From contig JASLPZ010000231.1 in NCBI GenBank assembly GCA_030744725.1, positions 1-11,567 of the forward strand: DNA of 11,567 nt, read 5' to 3'. Source of the stretch: ARS98 sp030744725. GTDB lineage: Bacteria; Planctomycetota; Planctomycetia; Pirellulales; Pirellulaceae. Under the pieces are notes generated by a model, which made no database searches, had not been told where the DNA came from, and saw only the letters and a list, made by a program, of their open reading frames with translations. The translations under genes and the position numbers were made by a program. Positions 1-7,187 of the stretch are shown here, in pieces; positions within the stretch are counted from its first letter, which is position 1; each line of letters begins with the position of its first letter.

Positions 1-197
1 GAGCGTTGACGATTGTTGTGGCGAGAGAACAGCCGTAGAATTAGAGATAGCTTGCATCGGAAATCATCCTTCCGTTTGCGAGTCAGAGCCGTTCAGTTGT
101 TGACGCAACCGTTCGGCTCGATTTGTTTCGTGAGCTTCAATTGCTCACCCGTAGCCCCATTTTACTGGTGTGTTGGCAAATGCGCAAGCCAATAATC

Positions 198-206
198 TGT
201 TAGAAT
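198..206 (+). promoter_or_regulatory. Possible extended -10 promoter element upstream of kdsA
   Basis: The sequence TGTTAGAAT fits the extended -10 pattern TGnTATAAT with one mismatch. No good -35 hexamer lies 16-18 bp upstream; the nearest candidate, TTGGCA at 173-178, is too far away. If real, transcription would start around 213 and the leader of kdsA would include the whole 249-355 repeat. This is a motif match only. Confidence 0.22.
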
Positions 207-248
207 TTCGTCGAAGCTAGGCAGAGCAACACAAGAACGTGGGCCAAT

Positions 249-355
249 GCGAGCTATCGCTCAGTTGCGGCGACCCGCTCTCCGACCAACCTGCGGTCGG
301 TGCCCGTCGCTGAAAACTTGGCTCATTTGTGAAGAAAAACGTGATACGAGCTTTC
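249..355 (+). repeat. Dispersed ~107-bp repeat, copy 1, with nested hairpin
   Basis: This segment aligns without gaps to 6939-7045, with 9 mismatches over 107 positions (about 92% identity). The block 282-320 is identical in both copies. It contains a two-tier inverted repeat: an outer stem of GCGAC (270-274) with GTCGC (306-310), and an inner stem of CCGACC (282-287) with GGTCGG (295-300) around a 7-nt loop. Most mismatches fall near the edges, outside both stems. It sits about 95 bp upstream of the kdsA start. It does not encode an evident protein. It could be a REP/MITE-like non-autonomous element or a shared structured leader; two copies alone cannot decide this. Confidence 0.8.
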
Positions 356-449
356 GAAGCCGATTTGCGATCAAGACGCATCTTTATTCGGCCACTGAAC
401 GTTGTCGCGGATCCCCCAATCTTTGGACGAAATTGAAAGAACCAACGCC

Positions 450-1310
450 GTGCCTGAAAATCCCCCACTGGAAGACGTTTCGCCTGAAAATCCTGTCCAA
501 GTAGGCCCCTATCGTTGTGGCATCGGCTGCGAAATGCTGGTCATCGCCGGACCATGCGTGATCGAAAACGAATCGCTCGTTCTAGAGATCGCTCACGCAT
601 TGCGAGATATCGCGGCCACGCGCCCGGTGCAACTGGTCTTTAAAGCGTCGTTTGATAAAGCCAACCGTACGAGCCTCGATTCGTTCCGGGGTCCCGGCCT
701 GGTGGATGGGCTCAGGATTTTGGGCCGCGTCACTCGGGAGACGGGGCTCCCGGTCACGACGGACATTCACGAATCCGGACAGGCGGCGCCCGTCAGCGAA
801 GTCTGTGATCTGCTGCAAATCCCCGCATTTTTGGCTAGACAGACCGATCTTTTGGTTGCCGCGGCAAAGACGGGTCGAGCGGTGAATGTCAAGAAGGGGC
901 AGTTTCTCGCCCCATGGGACATGAAACAGGTTGTCGGCAAACTAAATGGCTCCGGCTGCCGTAGTGTATTGTTGTGCGAACGCGGTACGTTTTTCGGTTA
1001 TGGCCGCCTTGTGAATGACATGCGTGCGTTGCCGCAGATGCGCGAGTTAGGGACCCCTGTGATATTTGACGCCACACATAGTGTCCAGGAACCTGGAGGA
1101 TTGGGAACGACAACGGGTGGCAATCGTGCGATGGTCGAACCGTTGGCTCGGGCCGCAACCGCCATTGGAGTCGATGGTCTGTTTTTCGAGACGCATCCTG
1201 ACCCAGATTCGGCACCGAGCGACGGTCCCAATACGATCCATTTAGACCAGTTTGCCGCCATCCTCGATCGTATCCTGAGGATTCGTGAAACCGTGGAGAG
1301 TTTCTCTTGA
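450..1310 (+). CDS. kdsA: 3-deoxy-8-phosphooctulonate (Kdo-8-phosphate) synthase, metal-dependent class
   Basis: The enzyme condenses phosphoenolpyruvate with arabinose 5-phosphate to give Kdo 8-phosphate in the cytoplasm, the committed step toward the Kdo sugar of lipopolysaccharide. The 286-residue product shows the family blocks in order: IAGPC (32-36), KASFDKANRTS (65-75), RGPGL (80-84), TDIHE (104-108), IPAFLARQTDLL (124-135), VNVKKGQF (145-152), FDATHSVQ (206-213) and ETHPDP (247-252). Cys36, His210, Glu247 and Asp258 are spaced exactly as the metal ligands Cys11, His185, Glu222 and Asp233 of the Aquifex aeolicus enzyme. Metal-independent enzymes such as that of E. coli have Asn in place of the cysteine, so this is the metal-dependent type. 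I chose the GTG at 450 because it gives a family-typical length and has a weak GAAAGA upstream; a TTG at 402 or the ATG at 534 are alternatives. Its stop overlaps the next gene by 4 bp, implying translational coupling. Confidence 0.95.
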   Translation: MPENPPLEDVSPENPVQVGPYRCGIGCEMLVIAGPCVIENESLVLEIAHALRDIAATRPVQLVFKASFDKANRTSLDSFRGPGLVDGLRILGRVTRETGLPVTTDIHESGQAAPVSEVCDLLQIPAFLARQTDLLVAAAKTGRAVNVKKGQFLAPWDMKQVVGKLNGSGCRSVLLCERGTFFGYGRLVNDMRALPQMRELGTPVIFDATHSVQEPGGLGTTTGGNRAMVEPLARAATAIGVDGLFFETHPDPDSAPSDGPNTIHLDQFAAILDRILRIRETVESFS

Positions 1311-3205
1311 ACCTTCGTTGTCGTTACCTCGCATCGTTACAAGCGGTTGCGTGCTGGCCGGCCCAGGCTGTACCGCTCCAGGCTAGGAAGGCCGACTCGA
1401 AACGGGTCCGGTCGCCACGTGTAACGCTCAGGCTGATCGCCACGGGGCTGAGTTGTTTAGGGCTGATGACCCTCGCCGGTTGTCCTTCGAATACGCAACA
1501 ACATTCGAAAAAACAGACTGGCTTCGCGGCCACCGAACAGTCTTCTTCCAAGCACTTGAACGCTGCGATCGATTTTGCCAATCGCATGGACGAGTTTGAA
1601 GAAGAGCAAGCCAACGTTCAGGTTGCGTATCACTTGAATCGCTGGGTGGACGAAATGAAACTGACCGACGATTGGTCACCGGATCCGCTCAGCCAAAGTC
1701 TGCCTCGCGAGATGCGCAAGCGTGTGGTCGCAGAACTGGGGCGTCCCCAATTCTATCTAAACGACATCAAATCACTGATGCAGTCAGTCTGGTGCGCCAA
1801 CATTGCCAAGTGGGTGGCGCGCGCGCCGGTTTTAGGTCCGCTGGGTCATCGGTCACAGGCGCACGCGGAGACGCTTGAAGATTTTGAGGTTGATCAGTTG
1901 ATCGTTGCGGAACGGTTGTTTGATTGGACCATTCGCAATATTCAGCTCGAAACAACCATCCCGTATCCGTTTGACCCGATTGAGCTTACGACGGGGGCCG
2001 CGGCAAACCAGAAACGTCTCCTCCCGCCGCCGATGCGAGGCATCGCCGGTCCTGGTTACCAGACGCATCCATGGCAGACCCTGCTATATGGTCGAGGTGA
2101 TTCGCTGGCTCGAGCGCGAGTTTTCATGCAACTTGCTCGTCAGCAAGAAATTGACGTCGTGATGTTGGCGTTTCCAGGTCTGACCACTCCGCCCCGCGCA
2201 CGTCCGTGGTTGCCTGCGGTGCTGATTCGTGATCAGTTGTACCTGTTCGATACTGAGATTGGTTTGGCGCTCCCAGGGCCGAATGACGAGGGCATCGCAA
2301 CGCTGCAACAAGTTCAAGCCGACACGTCGCTTCTCGCCAAACTTAATATTGGTACCGATTTCAGATATCGCGTGGTTGAAGAAGACTTGATGGAGGTGCT
2401 CGCGTTGGTCGACGCCTCTGAGCAAGATCTGTCGCGTCGAATGCAGTTAGTGCACCAGAATCTGACCGGCGACGGTCGGCTCGTGCTAACGGTGGATGGA
2501 ACTGAGTTGTCAGACCGACTAAAGAAATGTCCCGGCGTGGGAGATGTACAGATTTGGCCAATTTCGTACGAAACAACGTGGTATCAGACTGCGACCGCGA
2601 CCCCCGCTTACCTGGAGAAGCTGCAGGCAGAAGTAAGAGAAGATCCTGACTCGCAACGCGATTATTTGGACAAGTACGTTGTCTTCGCGGCTCGCAACGG
2701 ATTGGTGCGAGCACGGCACTTGCATTTTCGTAACAAGTTCGGCAACGTCGGCGACGAAAAAGGTGCCAAGATGTTGTATCTGGAGTCACGGATTCCCAAC
2801 GCCCAACTCGACCAGATCGAAACTTCCGATAGGGTGCAAGAGCAACTCGGCCTGACACGCCAGGATGACGAACGACAAGTCTACTTCCAAGGCCGCATGG
2901 CGATGGCCAAAATGGTTGTGACCAACACCAAGCACCACGCCAGTTATTGGCTTGGGTTGGCGCAGTACGACGATGGTCGGCCGGAGGCGGCCGTCGAGTG
3001 GTTTGCGCGGCGCACCTTGGAAGCGTTTCCCGATGGGCCCTGGACAGGTGGTGCCCGGTACAATCTAGGGCGAACTTACGAAGCCTTGGGCGATATTGAA
3101 AAAGCCCGCGAACAGTATTTTCAGGACGAATCGCCCCAAAAATATGGAAATCTACTGCGTGCACGATACTTGGCGCGCACGCTCGTGGCGAACGAATCCG
3201 ATTGA
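1307..3205 (+). CDS. Large lipoprotein with degenerate transglutaminase-like region and C-terminal TPR-like repeats
   Basis: The product has 632 residues and its function is not known. The TTG start is supported by GGAGAG at 1295-1300, 6 nt upstream, and by the TTGA overlap with the kdsA stop. A long basic N-terminal region of about 40 residues leads to a hydrophobic stretch and a lipobox LAGC with Cys59, so it is probably a lipid-anchored envelope protein. Residues about 195-325 resemble a transglutaminase-like fold: FDWTIRNIQ, then GRGDSLARARVFMQLARQ (262-279), then LYLFDTEIGLALPGP. The place where a catalytic cysteine would be expected holds Gly-Asp-Ser instead, so it is probably non-enzymatic. 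Residues from about 545 (YWLGLAQYDDGRPEAAVEWF, then ARYNLGRTYEALGDIEKARE) form two TPR-like helix pairs, suggesting protein contacts. Coupling to kdsA hints at an envelope role but proves nothing. The domain call is from motif memory and is tentative. Confidence 0.8.
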   Translation: MNLRCRYLASLQAVACWPAQAVPLQARKADSKRVRSPRVTLRLIATGLSCLGLMTLAGCPSNTQQHSKKQTGFAATEQSSSKHLNAAIDFANRMDEFEEEQANVQVAYHLNRWVDEMKLTDDWSPDPLSQSLPREMRKRVVAELGRPQFYLNDIKSLMQSVWCANIAKWVARAPVLGPLGHRSQAHAETLEDFEVDQLIVAERLFDWTIRNIQLETTIPYPFDPIELTTGAAANQKRLLPPPMRGIAGPGYQTHPWQTLLYGRGDSLARARVFMQLARQQEIDVVMLAFPGLTTPPRARPWLPAVLIRDQLYLFDTEIGLALPGPNDEGIATLQQVQADTSLLAKLNIGTDFRYRVVEEDLMEVLALVDASEQDLSRRMQLVHQNLTGDGRLVLTVDGTELSDRLKKCPGVGDVQIWPISYETTWYQTATATPAYLEKLQAEVREDPDSQRDYLDKYVVFAARNGLVRARHLHFRNKFGNVGDEKGAKMLYLESRIPNAQLDQIETSDRVQEQLGLTRQDDERQVYFQGRMAMAKMVVTNTKHHASYWLGLAQYDDGRPEAAVEWFARRTLEAFPDGPWTGGARYNLGRTYEALGDIEKAREQYFQDESPQKYGNLLRARYLARTLVANESD

Positions 3206-3300
3206 CCACGGCCCAACGCACAAGCTGGCATTGAGCCGTCAGCGATCATCTCTGCCAAGCCCCCGCCACGTACGCTCCACACCCTCCGCGCTGCTCTCAT

Positions 3301-4188
3301 CTACTTCCAAGCGAACGCTTTGCCGGTCAATTGCTCGTAGGCGTCGATGTACTTTTCACGTGTCTTGGCCACGATGTCATCCGGAAGGGCAGGAGGGAGG
3401 CTGTTCTTATCCCAGTTGGTCGTCCCCAACCAGTCGCGTACAAACTGTTTGTCGTATGATGGCTGACTGCCGCCCGGGGCATATTGATCGGCTGGCCAAA
3501 ATCGGGAGCTGTCAGGTGTCAGGACTTCGTCAATCAAGATCAATTCGCCGTCAAACCGACCCCATTCGAATTTCGTGTCGGCAATGATGATACCTCGCTC
3601 CAAAGCGTAGGCCGCACCGCGCTGGTAAATATCAATGCTGCGATCCCGCAGGTCCGTGGCCGTCTCTTCGCCGATGATCTCGACCATTCGCTCGAAAGAA
3701 ATATTGATGTCGTGGCCTTCGTCCTCCTTGGTGGCGGGTGTGAAGATCGGGGTCTCCAACTTGTCACCTTGCTTCAGTCCAGCTGGGAGCTTGATCCCAC
3801 AGACCTCACCTGACGCCACGTATTCCTTCCAACCCGATCCGTCGAGGTATCCACGCACCACACATTCGATGGGCACGACCTCGCATTTTCGCACAAGCAT
3901 ACTGCGGCCAACCAACGGTTCCAGATCGGTCGACGCAGGCAGGTCGGCACCATCCAGCTCGAGTGAGAGCAGATGGTTTGGTGTGTCCAGCATGTCGAAC
4001 CAGAACCCGCTGATTTGCGTGAGTACACGTCCCTTGTCTGGAATGCCAGTAGGAATGACCCAGTCGTATGCGCTGATCCGATCGGTGCTGACCATCAACA
4101 ACTGGTCTTTGAGTTCGTAGATGTCACGGACCTTTCCACGGCGAACAGGCAGATCTTCCAGCGAAGTTTCTAAAACGGGCGTATTCAT
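3301..4188 (-). CDS. purC: Phosphoribosylaminoimidazole-succinocarboxamide (SAICAR) synthase
   Basis: This cytoplasmic enzyme joins aspartate to CAIR using ATP to make SAICAR in de novo purine synthesis. The 295-residue product shows the family landmarks: GKVRDIY (18-24) and MVSTDRISAYDW (32-43) near the nucleotide site, IPDKGRVLTQIS, VVRGYLDGSGWKEY (110-123), DTKFEWGRFDGELILIDEVLTPDSSRFW (204-231) and SYDKQFVRDWL (244-254). Its length matches the longer form seen in yeast Ade1 rather than the roughly 240-residue B. subtilis form. The ATG at 4188 is preceded by AAGGAA with 6 nt spacing. The frame is open a further 55 codons upstream, but that part has no family similarity. The gene is single, convergent with the lipoprotein gene on its 3' side (95-bp gap, no clear terminator) and divergent from the small lipoprotein gene. 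No purine-type riboswitch was recognised in its leader. Confidence 0.97.
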   Translation of the reverse strand: MNTPVLETSLEDLPVRRGKVRDIYELKDQLLMVSTDRISAYDWVIPTGIPDKGRVLTQISGFWFDMLDTPNHLLSLELDGADLPASTDLEPLVGRSMLVRKCEVVPIECVVRGYLDGSGWKEYVASGEVCGIKLPAGLKQGDKLETPIFTPATKEDEGHDINISFERMVEIIGEETATDLRDRSIDIYQRGAAYALERGIIIADTKFEWGRFDGELILIDEVLTPDSSRFWPADQYAPGGSQPSYDKQFVRDWLGTTNWDKNSLPPALPDDIVAKTREKYIDAYEQLTGKAFAWK

Positions 4189-4367
4189 GGCCGTTCCTTG
4201 CGATTGCGGGCATCCGGATGACAACGGCGGCCTGTGGCAGCACAGAGCAGTCGCTGATGATACGGCGCAAACAGCGTTTCGCCTAGCAGGATACCGGTGG
4301 ATTTCCGTCCTTTGACAGATCTCCTTGGCGCTAGCACGATAGCACGGACGCACTTTGAATCTGGCTG

Positions 4368-4395
4368 TTGTAAAACAGCGATTGTGCCTACAATC
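4368..4395 (+). promoter_or_regulatory. Candidate promoter with overlapping dyad, upstream of small lipoprotein gene
   Basis: TTGTAA (4368-4373) and TACAAT (4389-4394) resemble -35 and -10 hexamers, with a short 15-bp spacer. The -10 lies in a perfect dyad, GATTGT (4380-4385) and ACAATC (4390-4395) separated by GCCT, which could be an operator. Predicted transcription start is near 4401, about 50 nt before the GTG at 4454. Motif-level evidence only. Confidence 0.3.
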
Positions 4396-4453
4396 CGCCC
4401 TCGCTTGGCTCGGCGCTTACCGGGCAAGCTGCTTTTTGTGCGAGGAATCTGTT

Positions 4454-4705
4454 GTGGCCAAATACATCTACCGATCGATTGCGGTTGTTATCTTGATGCA
4501 AACGGCTGGGTGCGGCAACGCGATAAACTGGTGGGGCCCCCAGGGGACGATGCGACAGCAACAGTTGGACGCATCGGTCTACGATCCGTATGCCGAGCCT
4601 GACGTTGGGCCGGAGGTCGTAGGTTCACGTCCCCGCGATTTCCAAAAGCCATTCGCGGAACCCGTTCGCAACAGTCGGCCCGGGAACTCGCTCTGGGGAC
4701 GGTAG
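4454..4705 (+). CDS. Small lipoprotein, 83 residues, planctomycete-type, function unknown
   Basis: A GTG start at 4454 is strongly favoured: GAGGA at 4442-4446 lies 7 nt upstream, and the first 20 residues form a lipoprotein-type signal (Lys3, Arg7, hydrophobic SIAVVILM, then TAGC with Cys20). Threonine at -3 is less usual than leucine but tolerated. The mature part is short, rich in Pro, Asp and Gln, with the segment ASVYDPYAEPDVGPEVVG followed by RPRDFQKPFAEPVR. I recall similar short membrane or secreted proteins with a DPY...GPEVVG...RPRDFQKP pattern in planctomycetes, but I know no function for them. It has no transmembrane span beyond the signal and no catalytic motif. It is divergent from purC and separated by 321 bp from the next gene, so it is probably monocistronic. 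The frame extends upstream to 4355, but that part lacks a ribosome binding site. Confidence 0.72.
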   Translation: MAKYIYRSIAVVILMQTAGCGNAINWWGPQGTMRQQQLDASVYDPYAEPDVGPEVVGSRPRDFQKPFAEPVRNSRPGNSLWGR

Positions 4706-5026
4706 TCGCCTCGATCGGCGGCCCTCCGCGGCACGATTGTCTGGCCTGGCCGGTATCGAACAAAGGGCCGGCATCAAATAAAGCTGGCCGCTGAACCTTG
4801 CCCAGCGATGCCGTTTTGGCAACAATAGTGGCACATTCCTGCCTGCGGCGATTTTAGACCTGCGATGCCGCGTTCCCCCGCCTAGTGCCTCATGACACGC
4901 AACATTTTACGCCGGCGTTGCATTCCGACCGGGAATACGGACGGAGTTCAACTTGGTCCTGCCGAAAAATCAAGATGTCAGGGCACATTCGGGCCTTTGC
5001 CCACTTGCTACATAAGGAAGTCCTTC
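4706..5026. other. Intergenic region before the beta-propeller gene, nothing definite
   Basis: This 321-bp gap contains no credible gene. A weak inverted repeat (GCCGG at 4749-4753 with CCGGC at 4768-4772) lies 44 bp after the small lipoprotein stop and might mark its 3' end, but it has no T-run. The propeller gene frame is open back to 4892; the translated 45 residues there look non-coding, and the strong ribosome binding site AAGGAAG at 5014-5020 places the start at 5027. I could not pick out a convincing promoter. Confidence 0.5.
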
Positions 5027-6916
5027 ATGTCTTCTCGACGAGCTTTCGGTTTATGGTTGGTTGCCGTGTTGTGTTTCCTGGCAAGTCTCAGTGCACCTGC
5101 CGTGACCAGCGCCCAGGATTGGCCTCAATGGCGAGGCCCTAACCGCGACGGCATTTCGACCGAGAAGAATCTGCTCAAGCAGTGGCCCGTCGGCGGTGCT
5201 CCAAAGGTCGTTTGGCAAGTCGACAATGTTGGTGCTGGTTATTCGTCCGTTGCTGTCAAGGATGGCCGTGTGGTTACCCAGGGCGATCTGAACGGCGTCG
5301 AACATGTGATTGCGTTAAATGCAGATGACGGAAGTCTGCTGTGGGCGGTTCAGCCCGAGCCCGTATTAGGGCAATTGGACGATCGCATCCGGTCGGAAAT
5401 GAAACGCCTCGATCGCAATCAAGATGGCGCGGTCGACGAGTCTGAGGCGTTGGCCGGTCTCTCGTGGCGATTCAATACCTATGACACGGCCGATGGTGGC
5501 GACGCGAATGCCGTCGCAGCCACTGCGAACAATCGGGCTCGAACGATGTTCGACGCGCTTGATAAGAACGGTGACGAGCAACTCACGTTTGACGAAGCTG
5601 GCAGACTGTTTAGCGATTATTTTGCCCGCGTGGATTCGTCCGATGGATCGGCCGATGCGGAGGCACTGGCCAAGTCTCGCGCGGCAGCGTTGATTAGAAC
5701 ATTCGACAAAGACACGAATCGAGCGGGAGAGAAAGTTGAACTGGATGGGATGATTTCGCGTGACGAGGCGCGCCAATCCCCTTTCAACCGCTCGTTTCGA
5801 CGCGCGGATCTCCGTGATCCAACGACGCGCAAGGGCGACGAGTTGCTCACGGTTGATGAGATCGAAGAGTACCTGCTGAAAAGCGAACGTGGCAAGGACG
5901 GTCTCGTCTCGCTGGATGAACTGGCGACGTACTATGCCAGGAACCTACCAAACCGCGATGGCCAGTTGACGGCCGCCGAGCTTCGTGGCTACATCGGTGG
6001 CTATCGAAACGGTCAGGGTGACGGTCCGCGGGGAACGCCCACGATTGTGGATAATCGCGTTTATGTCGAAGGTGGAAACGGTGACGTGAGCTGTTTGGAT
6101 CTTTCCACCGGAAGCACCTTGTGGCACGTCAATCTTGCCGCCGATCTCAACGGCGGACGTCCGGGTTGGGGGTATTCCGAATCACCGTTGATGGTAGGTG
6201 ATCTGCTGATCGTAACACCCGGTGGAAAGCTCGGTACCGTTGCGGCGCTGAACAAGAACACTGGCGAGGTTGTGTGGCGTAGCGAAGACGTACAGGAATC
6301 CGCGCAGTATTCGTCGCCTGTCTTGGCGGACATTCTGGGCGTTCGCCAGATCGTGCAATTCGCTCGAGAAAATGTGTTCGGCGTATCGCTCGAAGACGGA
6401 AAGCTGCTTTGGAAGTACGGCAATGCCAACAACGGCACCGCCAACGTTGCCACGCCGATTGTCGAAAACAACCACGTCTTTGCGTCAAGCGGATATGGCA
6501 CTGGCGGCGGTTTGGCCAAGATCAGCGAGGACGGCGGCGGGCTTTCGGCGACGGAGGTCTATTTTGACAAGAAGATGGCGAACCATCACGGCGGCATCGT
6601 AAAAGTCGGCGATCACATGTACGGTTTTGGTAGCGGAGGGCTGATTTGTATGAACTTTCTGACAGGCGAAATCGCCTGGCAGGATCGCAGCGTCGGTAAG
6701 GGGTCATTGTTGGTCGCCGACGGTATGCTGTACTTGTTGGGCGAAAGGCAGGAAGTGGCGCTGGCCCATGCGTCGCCGAAAGAGTATGTCGAAACAGGTC
6801 GGTTCAAGATCCCCAGTCACGGTCGCCCCAGTTGGGCGCATCCCGTCGTCGCAGGGGGGAGATTGTACATTCGCGATCAAGGGTCGCTGACGGCATACGA
6901 TGTCCGAAGCAACTAG
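5027..6916 (+). CDS. Secreted PQQ-type beta-propeller protein with internal EF-hand block
   Basis: The product has 629 residues. The ATG is preceded by AAGGAAG with 6 nt spacing, and it opens with a cleavable signal peptide (Arg4-Arg5, hydrophobic 9-23, likely cleavage after Ala29 in TSA-QD). The mature protein begins WPQWRGPNRDG, the usual start of planctomycete PQQ-like propellers. One propeller segment (about 35-115, ending in ALNADDGSLLWAV) is followed by about 200 residues rich in EF-hand loops. Two are canonical: DRNQDGAVDESE (129-140) and DKNGDEQLTFDE (179-190). Up to four more are degenerate, near 227-247 (enlarged loop), 267-280, 287-298 and 307-318. Propeller blades resume at about 330 and run to the end (CLDLSTGSTLWHV, ALNKNTGEVVWRS, SLEDGKLLWKYG, NFLTGEIAWQD). 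It probably acts outside the cytoplasm and binds calcium; substrate and partners are unknown. PQQ binding itself is not shown, and a BamB-like name would overstate it. It appears monocistronic, with a hairpin immediately after the stop. Confidence 0.9.
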   Translation: MSSRRAFGLWLVAVLCFLASLSAPAVTSAQDWPQWRGPNRDGISTEKNLLKQWPVGGAPKVVWQVDNVGAGYSSVAVKDGRVVTQGDLNGVEHVIALNADDGSLLWAVQPEPVLGQLDDRIRSEMKRLDRNQDGAVDESEALAGLSWRFNTYDTADGGDANAVAATANNRARTMFDALDKNGDEQLTFDEAGRLFSDYFARVDSSDGSADAEALAKSRAAALIRTFDKDTNRAGEKVELDGMISRDEARQSPFNRSFRRADLRDPTTRKGDELLTVDEIEEYLLKSERGKDGLVSLDELATYYARNLPNRDGQLTAAELRGYIGGYRNGQGDGPRGTPTIVDNRVYVEGGNGDVSCLDLSTGSTLWHVNLAADLNGGRPGWGYSESPLMVGDLLIVTPGGKLGTVAALNKNTGEVVWRSEDVQESAQYSSPVLADILGVRQIVQFARENVFGVSLEDGKLLWKYGNANNGTANVATPIVENNHVFASSGYGTGGGLAKISEDGGGLSATEVYFDKKMANHHGGIVKVGDHMYGFGSGGLICMNFLTGEIAWQDRSVGKGSLLVADGMLYLLGERQEVALAHASPKEYVETGRFKIPSHGRPSWAHPVVAGGRLYIRDQGSLTAYDVRSN

Positions 6917-6931
6917 CGAGGCTGTGCCTCG
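6917..6931 (+). terminator. Perfect hairpin directly after the beta-propeller stop codon
   Basis: CGAGGC (6917-6922) and GCCTCG (6926-6931) form a 6-bp perfect stem with a TGT loop, starting at the base after the TAG stop. It is not followed by a T-run, so it is not a textbook intrinsic terminator; it may stabilise the 3' end or be the left boundary of the repeat that begins a few bases later. Confidence 0.4.
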
Positions 6932-6938
6932 GACCGAC

Positions 6939-7045
6939 GCGAGCTATAGCTCGGTTGCGGCGACCCGCTCCCCGACCAACCTGCGGTCGGTGCCCGTCGC
7001 TGAAAACTTGACTCATTTGTACAGAAGAACTTGATACAAGCTTTC
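6939..7045 (+). repeat. Dispersed ~107-bp repeat, copy 2, with nested hairpin
   Basis: This is the partner of 249-355, in the same orientation and 6690 bp away, with 9 mismatches in 107. The outer stem is GCGAC (6960-6964) with GTCGC (6996-7000) and the inner stem is CCGACC (6972-6977) with GGTCGG (6985-6990). This copy also carries a perfect 14-nt palindrome, CGAGCTATAGCTCG (6940-6953), which is imperfect in copy 1. It lies about 142 bp upstream of the pseudouridine synthase start and 22 bp after the beta-propeller stop. Similarity fades after about 7045. No flanking target-site duplication was seen. Confidence 0.8.
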
Positions 7046-7187
7046 TAGGGACTGCCCGATCAACAACGGTCGTGTCGTGTTAAACGGACCCCGCCCCCTG
7101 TTTGCACCCGCTGTTTGATTCTCCGACGGGCGGGTATCATGGCCGTTGGCTTGATTCTTTCCCGTGCTCCACATTCGATGGTTACTC

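Larger units (their letters stand above)
1..449. other. Intergenic region upstream of kdsA, no convincing gene
   Basis: I see no credible gene in this stretch. The open frames here start with TTG, lack a ribosome binding site and encode composition typical of out-of-frame translation. The region contains a possible extended -10 element near 198-206 and the first copy of a dispersed repeat (249-355). A short inverted repeat (TTGGC at 173-177 and GCCAA at 188-192) could be the end of an upstream transcript but has no T-run. The kdsA frame stays open back to a TTG at 402, but 402-449 is probably not translated because no ribosome binding site precedes that codon. Confidence 0.6.

Noticed and set aside
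13..195. Short plus-strand open frame at the left edge (60 residues)
   Set aside because: TTG start without a ribosome binding site, no recognisable motif, composition typical of random translation.
217..504. Open frames on both strands across repeat copy 1
   Set aside because: They arise from the repeat and the kdsA start in other frames. Copy 2 does not preserve an equivalent frame, so the repeat is not a conserved small gene.
2361..3221. 286-residue minus-strand open frame inside the lipoprotein gene
   Set aside because: Very Arg/Pro/Ser-rich shadow of the plus-strand gene, which has a signal sequence, lipobox and TPR-like repeats.
4189..4353. 55-codon upstream extension of purC
   Set aside because: No family similarity before MNTPVLE, and a good AAGGAA ribosome binding site supports the ATG at 4188.
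4189..4453. Purine riboswitch in the purC leader
   Set aside because: I looked for a conserved purine-aptamer core on the minus strand and saw none.
4892..5026. 45-codon upstream extension of the beta-propeller gene
   Set aside because: It would bury a clear signal peptide inside the protein; AAGGAAG at 5014-5020 supports the ATG at 5027.
249..7045. The two repeats as ends of a composite transposon
   Set aside because: They are direct repeats 6.7 kb apart enclosing kdsA, purC and other housekeeping-type genes, with no transposase or target-site duplication.
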